From Phoronis australis (lineage: Eukaryota; Phoronida; Phoronidae), in NCBI GenBank assembly GCA_002633005.1, contig NMRA01000738.1, positions 9,366 through 73,365 of the forward strand: 64,000 nt of DNA. The letters are read 5' to 3'. Shown here piece by piece: positions 12,501 through 21,125 of this stretch; within the stretch, counting starts at the first letter, position 1, and each line of letters opens with the position of its first letter. The position numbers and the translations under genes were made by a program. The notes below the pieces were generated by a model. It was not told where the DNA came from and searched no databases. It worked only from the letters and a program-made list of their open reading frames with translations.

Positions 12501-15272
12501 TACCTTTCTTAAAATGCAATTTTGACTTAAAAAAGGTTTTTTCTTAAAAATAATAGTGGCACATAAATACAAAAAGTATATTTATATTTGCTGGTCTTTG
12601 TTCTTCCAGAAAATATATACTTTTACTACTTGACAGAGCTCAGTTTGTTGATATACGAGTTAGATTGGAGGCCATTAAATAAGGTTGGAGATAACCTTAA
12701 CTTTCTAATTAGGGTTCTTCTTAACAAGGTTTGACCGTACCTGTTTTGCACATAAAATTCCACGTGTATGATTCACAATTGAAGTCGTACCACCTTCCAT
12801 TATCCCATAGTTCAACACAGTTTGTATGCGTACTATTCCGGGGAAGCCCTATTCGCCAATCTGAAAAAATGAGATGATGTACCGCAAAGACATCGCTTGT
12901 GATGAAACACTCAACATTTGCTCGTTTTATTGGGAAATGGTAAACCTGTTGGAAGTTCATAGCGAAAAATCGTTGCATTGATATCGCCCTACATGTGCAT
13001 TGAAACCTGACAAAACCTGTGGTTTAATGTAAAAGGATTCTTAATAAAAAGTGGGAAACTGTGGAAATTTGTCTTCGTCGATGTTAAGCCAAAGACCCAA
13101 AAGGCAACAGATTGGAAATAATGCTAAATTATCTGAAAAGAAACGAAGATTTTTGCATTGGAACTGTTTGACGTGACCAAATTTCCTCATTTTTTTCAAA
13201 CGTCTGTCTCGTAACATTAACTTTTTGATGACAAAATAATTTAGGTGCTGTCCATCATGGAAATCAAGTGTGTTGCTTAGACAACCGTCACCTTATTTAT
13301 GGTCACAGCTTGTTATGCAATGGACCGCTCCAGAGCTGCTTTAAGCTAGTCAACTGGAAATGGTAATTCTGTTTCAGAATAATTGTACTAACTTATCATG
13401 TCACATACTTCACTCTCTTTGACGACAACAAATATTGGTCCGTGGTTCGTTTGTGTCACTTTCAATAATAAAATCTATGATAATTCATATTTTCCGAATA
13501 ACAAAAAATAATTGCAGGCGGTCTGGTACACGTGCGCACGCCGCGCATGGGGATAAAAATGTCCCTTTAAAGCCGATAGTGTCCCTTTAAATCTTACTTG
13601 TGTAAGTGACGGGTTGTCCTGACATGTCTACAAAAACATCCTCTGTTTCATTGTCGTTGACGCCGATCCATATGTAGCTTCGCCTCCACCTTTTGACCTG
13701 TTGAGGAAACGTCAAATTTATGTACCAAGATATATATAGGAACTTATAACATGGTGCACACCATTACAGCGTGAAGTTATATAGTTTTGTGAACGTTTGG
13801 AAAAATGCCCAAACTTATAGTAAGGTAGGTAAACAAAATCTCAGGGAAATGAAACCTTGATAGGGGGAACCCGTGACACGATAACAGGTGCCTGGATACC
13901 AGATGACGTGGAGATTTTCTGATTGCTTGCAACCCTCATCTGACAACTGAAATCCCTACTTGAACCTCAGAAGAAAATACATTCGATTAAGAAACATAAG
14001 TCATCAAAGATAAATAATCTTAACTGGGAAATGTTATTTATAGTATCGGAACAATAATAGTTCTACTAAACAAACACTGAAACTTCCTATGGAAAAGCGC
14101 CTTTGTCATATAATCCGTCATTAGCCGTTACTCTCGGTAGGCAATACACTTTCACAGTATTAAAAATGATAATTGATTGTAGTGCAAATGTCCAAGTTAA
14201 ACATTCTTACCTACGCAGTCCTAGGACTTATATATGCCTGCAAGGTCGCAAAATCCACTTCATATGCCATTTGAACTCCATATTTATTAGAAGTCTTGGA
14301 ACGCGGGACACTGTAAATAATTACCTACCTGCTGCGTCATCCACGCATTTTCTTCATTGTCCCTCGGCGTGGCGAGCTCCATCCCTCGCTCTTGACAATA
14401 GATCGACGCGTGACTCCAATCCAGAAAAGTAGAATGTGCAAATAGATACTGTGTACCGTTTCTTTCTAACCAATCGTCAGCTACACATAGTTCTGGTAAA
14501 AAAATTAATGGATATACAGTAATTGTAAATCTTCATTCTTTGAACGACTGCTCACTTTTGCTACGTGTTCCAAGCAATATTCAATGTGCTTTATTCACAT
14601 ATTCAGGGCTTGACAACCTAAATGATGTTGGAAGAAACTTTTTGAGTCACTCGGGGTCTCCTGCTTTTAACGGAAAGAAAATCTTATCACGGTAAGGAAT
14701 ATTATGATACTGATATCATGGGTGTCAAAAATCTAATTCAAGTTTTTAGCTAAAACGGGCGAAATGCAGTTTTGAAAAGACCATGAACACGTCACAACAT
14801 GAACAGATATTTTTGTACCATTGCAATTCAAAAATAACACGTCAGCATGACAACGGTGCGTGGACAGGCTTCATAGCGTCCCTAAGTTACATGTAGGTGA
14901 TATCACTAAAATGATTGAAGCAAGGTTGTCTGTCTTCCAACATGACTGCAGTCGATCCTAAAATTGATCATCTTAACTGGGAAAACACCACATTACCGTG
15001 TTAACGATATTCAATTTATCGTAGAAACTTCTCTAAGCTTCAGCGGGTCGTACTTTCAATAAAAAATCCACATGTGAAGATTGGCACAATAATACCATAC
15101 ACTGCATACAAAGGTGGCACCTATTTTACTATTACACCATTCTAAAGATTTCAACTATTTCTTTTCAGGCAGACCGAGATAGCAAGAAAAATATAAATTT
15201 TTCACCTGCAAATTGAGCCAAGGCCAATACAGCACGCACAAACGCGTGCAGCAGCAAAGTTTGTGCCTTCAT
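388..15272 (-). CDS. Secreted C-type lectin / EGF / D8C-like multidomain protein (9 exons visible, 3' end off window)
   Basis: I assembled this gene by hand on the minus strand. The exons are 15206-15272, 14329-14492, 13598-13697, 12741-12860, 6282-6395, 4135-4251, 2430-2546, 1832-1948 and 388-543. All introns are GT-AG and all phases agree, giving 357 codons plus one base. Approximate residues are: signal peptide 1-22, CTLD 23-150, four EGF modules 151-305, D8C-like start 306-357. Exon 9 ends in a phase-1 donor with no stop, so the protein continues beyond position 1. Proteins of this kind are secreted or cell-surface recognition or matrix proteins. EGF modules followed by D8C are typical of the uromodulin/GP2/OIT3 families, while an N-terminal CTLD in front of them is unusual. 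The CTLD exons (1-4) and EGF exons (5-9) lie on either side of a 6.3-kb transposon-filled intron. They could be two neighbouring genes, but matching phase and shared strand favour one. The ligand cannot be predicted. Confidence 0.72.
544..1831. other. Intron 8 of the lectin/EGF gene
   Basis: This 1288-bp intron lies between the last EGF exon and the D8C-like exon. I found no further Cys-rich module, RNA gene or clear mobile element in it. It contains a NotI-type site near 1425 and otherwise plain AT-rich sequence. Confidence 0.6.
1832..1948 (-). CDS. Exon 8: calcium-binding EGF module 4
   Basis: This 117-nt, phase 1 to phase 1 exon has acceptor GACTTTTCAG and donor GAAG|GTTTGA. It encodes DIDECLLDPCDPNASCSNTA, then GSFMCLCKDGFTGDGRTCEG. 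All six cysteines, the DIDEC calcium motif and the C-S-N-x4-F-x-C-x-C hydroxylation motif are present. It sits immediately before the D8C-like exon, the order seen in uromodulin-type proteins. Confidence 0.9.
2430..2546 (-). CDS. Exon 7: calcium-binding EGF module 3
   Basis: This 117-nt, phase 1 to phase 1 exon has acceptor TTGTTGCAG and donor GAAG|GTAACG. It encodes DLNECSLSPCSFGASCVNTA, then GSYRCECQQGFKLNGAKCEG. The DLNEC start and the C-V-N-x4-Y-x-C-x-C segment match cbEGF consensus positions. The last loop is the 'Q.GF.LNG..C' type, unlike the 'G..GDG..C' type of the neighbouring modules, so this unit is not a recent copy of exons 6 or 8. Confidence 0.9.
2547..4134. other. Intron 6
   Basis: This 1588-bp intron separates cbEGF modules 2 and 3. 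Apart from the 141-bp inverted-repeat element at 2708-2848 I see no gene or named repeat. Confidence 0.6.
2708..2848. mobile_element. 141-bp inverted-repeat element (MITE-like) in intron 6
   Basis: The left end CGTTCAGTAGACGCTAGGAC is mirrored at the right end, whose reverse complement begins CGTTGAGTAACGCTAGGACC. That gives about 20 bp of nearly matching terminal inverted repeats around a short core with no coding capacity. A further partial copy of the terminal sequence (GTTCAGTAGATG) starts near 2644. I see no clear target-site duplication. It sits in the intron between EGF modules 2 and 3. Confidence 0.6.
4135..4251 (-). CDS. Exon 6: calcium-binding EGF module 2
   Basis: This 117-nt, phase 1 to phase 1 exon has acceptor TATTTTCAG and donor GAAG|GTAGGA. 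It encodes DIDECRRSPCHPKAACSNTN, then GSYTCQCESGYSGDGWLCEG. The DIDEC start and the C-x-N-x4-Y-x-C-x-C segment are the calcium-binding and Asn-hydroxylation signatures of cbEGF domains. Single-exon, symmetric phase-1 EGF units of this size are the rule in extracellular mosaic proteins. Confidence 0.9.
4252..6281. other. Intron 5
   Basis: This 2030-bp intron separates EGF modules 1 and 2. Short open frames near 4707-5116 lie on opposite strands and overlap, with no recognisable domain, so I treat them as chance. No repeat structure stands out. Confidence 0.6.
6282..6395 (-). CDS. Exon 5: EGF-like module 1 (non-calcium type)
   Basis: This is a 114-nt, phase 1 to phase 1 exon with acceptor GTTGCAG and donor GAAG|GTTTGG. 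It encodes VQKCTYNPCHPHATCFNSTG followed by CTCSKGYIGNGTFCEG. The six cysteines have EGF spacing. It lacks the D-x-[DN]-E start and the aromatic residue of the calcium-binding/hydroxylation consensus, so it is probably an ordinary EGF module. It is the first EGF after the lectin domain. Its acceptor phase matches the exon 4 donor 6.3 kb away. Confidence 0.82.
7724..7954. mobile_element. hAT-like 231-bp miniature element inserted in the left arm
   Basis: The ends are CAGTGGTAGATCTACC and, reverse-complemented, CAGAGGCGGATCTACA. Both follow the CAG[AT]GGYRGATC pattern seen at the termini of many nonautonomous hAT elements. The segment is absent from the matching position of the right arm, which shows it was inserted. 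The flanking 8-mers (tagattac, gcttacac) are only loosely alike, so the target duplication has decayed or was imprecise. Confidence 0.65.
8007..9983. mobile_element. 1977-bp nonautonomous DNA transposon, TAA target duplication (PIF/Harbinger-like)
   Basis: The left end CGGCATTTTTTCCCTCAGGG and the right end, reverse-complemented CGGCATTTTTGACTCAAGGT, form terminal inverted repeats. TAA flanks both sides (8004-8006 and 9984-9986). The intact right arm of the surrounding palindrome shows the empty site with a single TAA. A 3-bp TAA/TWA duplication is characteristic of PIF/Harbinger elements. No transposase frame exists inside. It contains a ~255-bp direct repeat (8982-9236 and 9356-9610) and six copies of a TATTCTCCGTAG-type motif. 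Superfamily assignment is inference; insertion and boundaries are seen directly. Confidence 0.72.
8982..9610. repeat. Two-copy direct repeat, period ~374 bp, inside the 1977-bp element
   Basis: The blocks at 8982-9236 and 9356-9610 share ATTAACAAGTAAATGAATTC at the start, the TATTCTCCGT motif, the TTTCCTGTATTTCTTTGA segment and GCTGAGTATGTCT near the end. They differ by substitutions and short gaps, so the duplication is old. Confidence 0.75.
10245..10320 (+). repeat. tRNA-like segment in left arm of fold-back element
   Basis: An A-box-like TGGAGTAGTGG and a B box GGTTCGAAACC fitting GGTTCGANNCC occur at tRNA-like spacing. The mirrored copy lies at 10540-10612. No CCA end or complete cloverleaf was established, so this is probably a tRNA-derived SINE-type head captured in the element rather than a working tRNA gene. 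Confidence 0.6.
10540..10612 (-). repeat. tRNA-like segment in right arm of fold-back element
   Basis: On the minus strand an A-box-like TGGTGTAGTGG is followed at tRNA spacing by GGTTCGACTCC, a perfect B box. This copy is better preserved than the left-arm one. The transcription direction points to the palindrome centre. It could still be transcribed by RNA polymerase III. A functional tRNA is not excluded, but the palindromic context argues for a repeat. Confidence 0.6.
11279..12184. other. Intron 4 remainder with an unassigned open frame
   Basis: A minus-strand frame of 117 codons ends at 11475, followed within about 15 bp by AATAAA. It has no ATG at its 5' end, no convincing splice acceptor and no domain I recognise. 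Frames of this length are expected by chance in a window this size. Nothing else is evident. Confidence 0.4.
12185..12643. repeat. Dispersed repeat, copy 1 of a two-copy family
   Basis: The copy starts with a GAACTTAGGAACACTAGTTC-type sequence and ends with CAGAAAATATATACTTTTAC followed by a TTGACAG-type sequence. The same two end sequences, in the same orientation, bound 31413-31858. The length is about 460 bp against 446 bp, and the interior is strongly diverged. No coding capacity is visible. Confidence 0.6.
12741..12860 (-). CDS. Exon 4: last part of the C-type lectin domain
   Basis: This exon is 120 nt, phase 1 to phase 1, with acceptor TTTTTTCAG and donor AAAACAG|GTACGG. The translation NWRIGLPRNSTHTNCVELW continues with GRWYDFNC and ends NFMCKT, the standard CTLD C-terminal half with its three closing cysteines. 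Where sugar-binding lectins carry EPN or QPD this protein has LPR, and the WND triplet reads WYD. Canonical calcium-dependent sugar binding is therefore doubtful. If the donor is not used, the frame runs six further codons to a TAA at 12721-12723, which would end a lectin-only protein. Confidence 0.88.
13598..13697 (-). CDS. Exon 3: CTLD core with WIG motif
   Basis: This exon is 100 nt, phase 0 to phase 1, with acceptor CTCAACAG and donor ACAA|GTAAGA. It encodes VKRWRRSYIWIGVNDNETED followed by a stretch ending SGQPVTYT. The YIWIGVND segment is the conserved 'WIGL' core strand of CTLDs. The last base joins with exon 4 to make the Asn of a 'TNW' motif, which in this family precedes the calcium/sugar-binding loop. 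The phase match across the junction is direct evidence that exons 3 and 4 belong together. Confidence 0.88.
14329..14492 (-). CDS. Exon 2: first part of the C-type lectin domain
   Basis: A strong acceptor (a T-rich tract ending ACCAG) precedes an exon of 164 nt, phase 1 to phase 0, ending CAG|GTAGGT. The translation runs from LCVADDWLERNG through DWSHASIYCQERGMELATPR to NEENAWMTQQ. This is the classic first half of a CTLD: a Trp near the start, the 'W..A..YC...G' helix, the 'LATP' strand and the 'NEEN' helix. Only one Cys precedes the helix-2 Cys, so the extra N-terminal disulphide of long-form CTLDs looks incomplete. Confidence 0.87.
15206..15272 (-). CDS. Exon 1: signal peptide
   Basis: The exon starts at the ATG at 15272 and encodes 22 residues beginning MKAQTLLL and ending ALAQFA. 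It stops at a phase-1 donor, G|GTGAAA. The stretch is mostly hydrophobic with a basic residue near the N-terminus and small residues before the likely cleavage point, as expected of a signal peptide, although His and Arg inside the core make it imperfect. The donor phase joins exactly to exon 2, creating Glu-Leu-Cys. A second in-frame ATG lies 33 bp upstream at 15305, preceded by an in-frame TAA. I prefer the downstream ATG because it has G at -3 and gives a cleaner signal sequence. Confidence 0.68.
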
Positions 15273-15384
15273 TCCGGTGTAGAGTAAATAGTGTCTTGTT
15301 ACCATACAGTGAGCTTATTATAGATATTATCTCAACAAGGAAATAACCTGCCTTGGCGACAGTCGTGACACCACCGTCATAAAA

Positions 15385-15392
15385 TTTTATAG
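15385..15392 (-). promoter_or_regulatory. TATA box candidate of the lectin gene
   Basis: On the minus strand the sequence reads CTATAAAA about 113 bp upstream of the ATG at 15272. That would place a start site near 15360 and give an 80-90 nt leader. A TATA promoter fits a regulated secreted lectin better than a housekeeping gene. It is a short motif in AT-rich DNA, so chance occurrence is possible. Confidence 0.4.
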
Positions 15393-16453
15393 CCTGGATC
15401 GATGGATTGGCTTTATCAGTATTTTTGTCCGCTTTTAAATCCACTTGAAAATATATATTTGACTTATAATGTCAATCTTTGATCTTACGGTCTGAGCATT
15501 ATCAAAGATGTTACGGGACAAACAAATCGTTTTCTTGACATGAATCCTGCGTTTGCAAGGGATTCCACAATATTGTTCACCTGCCACTCCCGACCGCCCA
15601 ACCATATCCTTTGTGATCTTTGTTAGAATAAATATTGATTACATAATTTCCGGGGATATTTATCACCGTATGCACTTTTAATATTCACAGATATAAATGA
15701 TTATAATGGACTTTGCTAACAACTGCACTGTAAAAACGTTTCATTATCCATTGATATTACCAAACATCACAGCTGTAGGAAGACCTGCATGACTGTGTGG
15801 GACCGATTTTCCAGCTCTCCCTTGTTGAAACTTGAAGGGTGGCCAATTATAAATAATCTACAAAAAACTTTTTAGCGTTGTGAGAGCACACATGTGTCTT
15901 TCGCTAGACTCGATTTCTAATCATTTGGACGGGTGTGCGATAATGGATAAATTGACACGACGTAACGAAATTCCTGTCATTTACTGTCAAACTTTGGGCG
16001 TTAGACATTCTTGTTTGATTCGTTTGAACATCCCACATCATAGCAGTGGTGATTTGAAGGCATTATGATGTCAAAGAAATTGTGGAAAGGCCGTGAAAAT
16101 TCCACTCAAAAGATAAAATCTTCATACAAGAGTGTAGTATACCGTCTACCAACTACGCTATTGCTGTTTGGCGATAAGGAGTATTCCACCAAAGTTATCT
16201 GCAGGCATGCCTCCTGGAGCGCATATTCGGAAGATATCAGTTTAGGGATCAAAAGTCAAAACCAAATTTAAACCTGGGCGTACACATGCGAGTGACCAAT
16301 ATACCTGTGGCCGCGTGTTAGTACCAGTGTGGCGGCCTCGTAAACTGAACACGAAAAGACTTAATAATTGTCTCCATAGGTAGAAGTTTATTGTTAAAAC
16401 TTTACTTCAGTTACGGTTTTAGTGTCCATATCCAATGGAACTGGGGAAATGAT

Positions 16454-16530
16454 GGGATTCAACCACTGAAGAGTGTAGTACAACAGGAGATCCACTCCGC
16501 TATCTTACCCTTCGCCGCATTGGATTTTTG
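16454..16530 (-). repeat. tRNA-derived SINE-like segment
   Basis: On the minus strand a TAGCGGAGTGG (A box, fits TRGCNNAGTGG) is followed about 30 bp later by GGTTGAATCCC, one mismatch from the B-box consensus. The body between them does not form an evident anticodon arm. It lies upstream of the lectin gene and is likely a degraded SINE head rather than a working tRNA gene. Confidence 0.5.
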
Positions 16531-16935
16531 GTGGAAAAACTAGCACTCCAAGCGGCGAATAACTGAAGCAAAGCTAACTTAGCAGCGGGAGTCTGAACCA
16601 TGTAAACACTTTAATGTCGTTCGACGTGCAATAAAATTTCTGTGAGATTAAAAATGGGTAAAATATGTATATTTACATTCACTCATAATCAAATAAGAAT
16701 GAAAATGTGCGTTTTAGTTAATATTAATAGACAGTAATATTTTTGCAGTTTCATTCCTTTGAAGCTCTCTTCAAAAACCATTTGGTCCATATTTGAGTTC
16801 TTAATAAGGCAAATAACCGTTCCTAATTACATTCCATGCTTCCACAGACTATATAGTATTAGCGATTACTCCTGGGGATTCCATAGGGGAGTTGCCCCCA
16901 GGTGCACATGCCAGCGGAAGGGGGATATGTGGGAG

Positions 16936-17050
16936 GAGTGCAAAACAGGTAAAAACCAGGTGGGCGCCAAATGGGTGTTGACCCTCTCCTAGCGTTATGT
17001 ATGTGATGAGTGCAAAACAGGTAAAAACCAGGGGGTGTCACATGGGTGTT
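16936..17050. repeat. Two-copy tandem repeat, period 72 bp
   Basis: GAGTGCAAAACAGGTAAAAA recurs at 16936 and 17008, each followed by CCAGG and, a few bases later, by an ATGGGTGTTG segment. There are only two copies and no coding frame is shared convincingly. Confidence 0.7.
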
Positions 17051-18781
17051 GGGCCAGTCCCATCGTCACAAAATTTGGTGGCTAGTTCCCCTGATCATTG
17101 ACAACAGTGCTGAGGTGATAAGATTTTTTCTGGTCCTCGTTGTGTACCAGTCCCTAAGGACTTTTTGTTAAGACCGGTGACCATGCTCCTGTGGTTATGT
17201 CATTACCATCCCTGGGTATTTCATAACTTTTCATTACACGTGTCGATCCAGGGATAATTTGTAGGGCCGCGCCCGGCATCATTGGCGATTAGAAGTTTTC
17301 ATTTTGACGCACTGGTGTTCCTTAACTTGGGCCAACTGGCACATTAAAGTTGTGTCGATTCTTTCACTGAGAAACACAGATTCTCAAACTTGACTCATAG
17401 ATAGATTTGAGGCCCTGTGGCTGTGACTGTGGCAGTCACCAGTCATACTGACCCGTGGCTATGTGTTGTTTTTCTAATATTATCCGTGCGATCGTTCGAG
17501 GGATTTACATGTTGACATTTTGACACACAAAAGGAAAGACAGTTTATCATGTTATTGAATAACAAATAATCGTTGCCTTTCTGAGTCCTTGGATAATTTA
17601 AAAATGACAATTCTGGTGTTTTCGTGGATGAATTTGTGCAATTTATTGCGTTGCAAAAGGAGTCCTTCCCAGTGTTCCCGCGTATCGTACTTGTCCATTG
17701 CTTAATCGCCACTTGGCTGCGCTAGTAGTAGCGATAACAGCGAACTCACCTAGTGCAGTAATTTCCTTGATTCAACCATACACATCTCATCAAATGTATA
17801 CCCTGGACGTATTCACGGAATTTTTCCTTACGCCTTCTTGTATACAGGTGTATCTAAAACTCCCGCACCCGTTCAGTGAGCCAGTAGCTAAATTATGTCA
17901 GATACATTGTATAGCTGTGATGAACGTTACAACGCCACTTTAATATAAAGAGAAGTTTATCCAAGTTTCTCAAAGATCCTGCTTCGACTTGGCTGTCAGA
18001 TCCTTTCTTTTATATTAGTTTTAGGCTAAGCTATCGAAATGTGATTCGCACCCATGGTAATTTCATTTAGTAATAATAAGGACGACAATGATAACAACAG
18101 TAGCAAAGATGACAATAGTATATAATATGTGGCAAAAGAAATCGCCAATTTGTTTATGCAATTTGTTTTTGCCTGATTTCAAACACTATTAGCATCTGCT
18201 TTTTCGAGTCCAGGAACTACATGTATCTCTAATTCGAAGAAGGAACAAACTGAGTAAACTTTTTCGAAAGGAAGATTCATATCTACGGGGTTGCTTTTAA
18301 ACAGTTCTGTTAAAAGTTCGTGCTGTTTTAAACATGGAATACTAATGATATTCAAGGCATCATAACTTCAAATTGAAACCGGCAACCAGATTCTCTTTGG
18401 TAACAACTGGGGTACGATTTAAATACATGCATCTCAGATAAAATAAAATAGCTCAGTAATTGAAAGTAGTCTTTAGTTCAGCGTACTACTCAATAGCCTG
18501 TTTAGCTTCCACGGACGAAATTATCGGGACTCAAGGAGCAGACTCCTCCCTACAGATACTTACGACCGTCCGCGTGTCACATTTCAATTCGAAATTTGTG
18601 GTTGCCTTCTTTCCTTACAGCAGATCCGTCAATGTCTTCGTTAGGAATTCCTGTTTACAAGACAATAAGTTCATTTTTTTGATTTTAGAGGCAAATGGAT
18701 GCTGCACACAAACTCAAAATAGTCTCCATATGGGTTACATATTTGACACCTACCTGTACATGTTTAGTGGTTGCAACTGAA

Positions 18782-18815
18782 TGCTTGAAAGTGTATTAAA
18801 ATACACTTTCAAGCA
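18782..18815. repeat. Perfect 15-bp inverted repeat with 4-base loop
   Basis: TGCTTGAAAGTGTAT is followed by TAAA and then its exact reverse complement. It is too short for a typical pre-miRNA and does not match the histone 3' stem-loop. Confidence 0.85.
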
Positions 18816-21011
18816 GAGGAAACAATTTCATGGCCGCACCTCTAAATTGCTGCTAAAAGTCCAATACCTCCACAAGATACACCAAAGCAAGGGATAAAAC
18901 TTCAGAAGCCCACCCCAAGCCCTGTACTAAATTCATCGGAAAATGTCCAAGTTGAGGCGAGCGCCTGACTACAGTAAATACTTGCCTGAGGCCTCAAGAT
19001 GGCGTTGATCGGTTTAGCTATTTGAGGCGTCCGGAGTAGTTGACGTGCCAAAATTCTGACATGTTTTTATGGAAATCGCCGCAATAATAAGAGTAATTTC
19101 AAGTTATATTTATCTATGGTTGAAAAACGAATCGCGAGAGAGAAGTGGGCGCCTGTGTCTGGCCGGTAAGACAAATGAATTTGAATTGAAAAACAACAAG
19201 TAATAATTCGCAGGATACGTGTTAAACAATATTTTTACCAGTCACTTACGTCCTGTCGTAACTCCTACATACCCTCTGCCTAGGGATGTCCACTCGACTC
19301 GACGAACCGGCTGGGGCTGCTACCGGATCAGAGCAAAGAGATCGAAGGAGAACGGCTTGACTATATGTAACTGTGAACAGATGTTCCTATTGAGTGCCAC
19401 CTGAATGGTCGGAATCATCCCCGTTCATTCCTGTACCGTTCAAACTTTTCATCCTGCACACTGCTGTGCTCACTTAATGCCATGTTTGTTTTTGTGTTCC
19501 CTTATACTACGTCACAGACGCATAACAAACGGAAATAGCGCCGTGTGTATTTTCTGTTACAACATGGCGTTACAACACCGCGGCACTTGAATTTGTAAAT
19601 CACTTTGCATAGCTACATGTAATTCAGTTAATGTTAAAATATAGTAATGATAATTATACTCAATAATTTAGAATATACATTTATTAGTTGATCAGAGTGG
19701 TTTGAACTTTACGATTTTCACCTTATACTTGAGGAAGTATAATACAAAAATCAAAATTAACGCTAATTATGCAGCAATTTAGGGCTAGGTTATTGCATAA
19801 ATGGTATATTTTGATTTGAAAACAAAATAATTTCCATCGTGCCATCTTACCAGCAGAATCTAAAGTAAGTAGACAACTTTTATTTCAAACAATAACCAAA
19901 ACAATGTCTTCTGTTTCCGAATCATTATTGCCAGCAAAAACTCCTGCGAAAATGAAAAAGTTTGAGTTTCGATCTTAGTTGTTTAGTTTCTGAAATAAAT
20001 ACTCAAAGAAGTAAGGACACGAATCTTCAAGACATGGTATTTAATGATTCAGTGAATCAAGTGATTGAAGGTTTCTTGTGTCGGTCTTTTCAATGGTGAA
20101 CGTCGTCTACTGTCAATCAGAGCGCAGAAAGGACATCTCACCATGCCTCAATTTGACTAAATCAATCAGCGCTACCTTGATACTAGGGGACGAGGCTGAC
20201 CAAAACTAGAACACCCTAGTGAGTGCTGTCCCCTATTGATAAACTACCGCATTAAAGTTTACAGCTATTCTTCGACGAATGCTTATAATTCGTTTTTGAA
20301 CAGCTTGAAAATTTCATGGGAACATCAACAAGATCAAACTGCTTAATGTGGATAAAAAAACTATTTTGTCTTAAAGGGACTTCATCGCTTTTGCGACTAA
20401 AACATTCTGGTGTTAATGTTGGACGGGATAGTTATTTATATAACCAAAATTAATATAGTTTGGTACCAGCACTTCGTTAACACTTACTTCGTTGAAAACA
20501 CGATCGGACAAAATCGTGAAACAATGAAATATGTTGTGTATTTTCTGATCACATTCCAAAAAGCCAAATTAGACCGTTGTGTACCAGACGTTCGCTGAAA
20601 TCATAGCCGCTTTGAATATTCTACCTGAGTGAGATTTAGCTCCATCAGAAGGGCGTTAGGTTGTTAAAAGGGGGTTCCCGTTTCTGTTGCACACTGATGA
20701 TGATCTCAGACAGTAACATTTTCTAGACGGTGATGTAACTTTTAGTGTTTTCAAGTATTTCGTATCTAAACATAAAAACCTGTGCCAGTGTGGAATAAAC
20801 GATAGACCCACCTATTACAAAGAGCGAAAAAAAAACCTGCGATGGTATTCAGTGACGGAAAAAAGTTTTGTTCCTGGAATGGTTAAGTTCTGTTGTTTAA
20901 TCAACCACACTAACGAATAGGAATTGAATATATGTTTCAAGTTCCGGTTACATATTTAAAACACCATTACCGTTTATACGATCAAAAATAAGGTGTGGTT
21001 GTGGGACAATC

Positions 21012-21125
21012 TTTTTGAAAACGTTAGCTTCGACCAGAGCTAAAAAAACAAATTCGGTTGTGTTTCTGTGAGTCTATTACAAATTACCAGTTCTCGCCGT
21101 TGTTTGACACACAATTGCTGGTGAT
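21012..21125 (+). repeat. Dispersed repeat family, copy A
   Basis: The core reads TTTTTGAAAACGTTAGCTTC then GACCAGAGCTA, a TTGTGTTTCTGTGAGTCTAT block and ATTACCAGTTCTCGCC. It aligns with 43271-43389 over most of its length and with the reverse complement of 48525-48612. Confidence 0.7.

Noticed and set aside
14103-14432. 109-codon plus-strand frame
   Set aside because: It is antisense to the CTLD exon at 14329-14492, which has unmistakable lectin residues and splice sites.
15202-15444. 80-codon minus-strand frame across exon 1
   Set aside because: It is in the wrong frame for the lectin gene. The adjacent frame gives the signal peptide and matches the exon 2 phase.
19250-19365. Minus-strand candidate exon ending at CAGGAC|GTAAGT upstream of the lectin gene
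   Set aside because: The encoded peptide resembles nothing I know, and the lectin gene already has a start, signal peptide and TATA box at 15272-15392.
20183-20236. Inverted TAGGGGAC / GTCCCCTA pair
   Set aside because: Short arms with a loop of about 40 bases, no repeat flanks and no second copy seen in the window.
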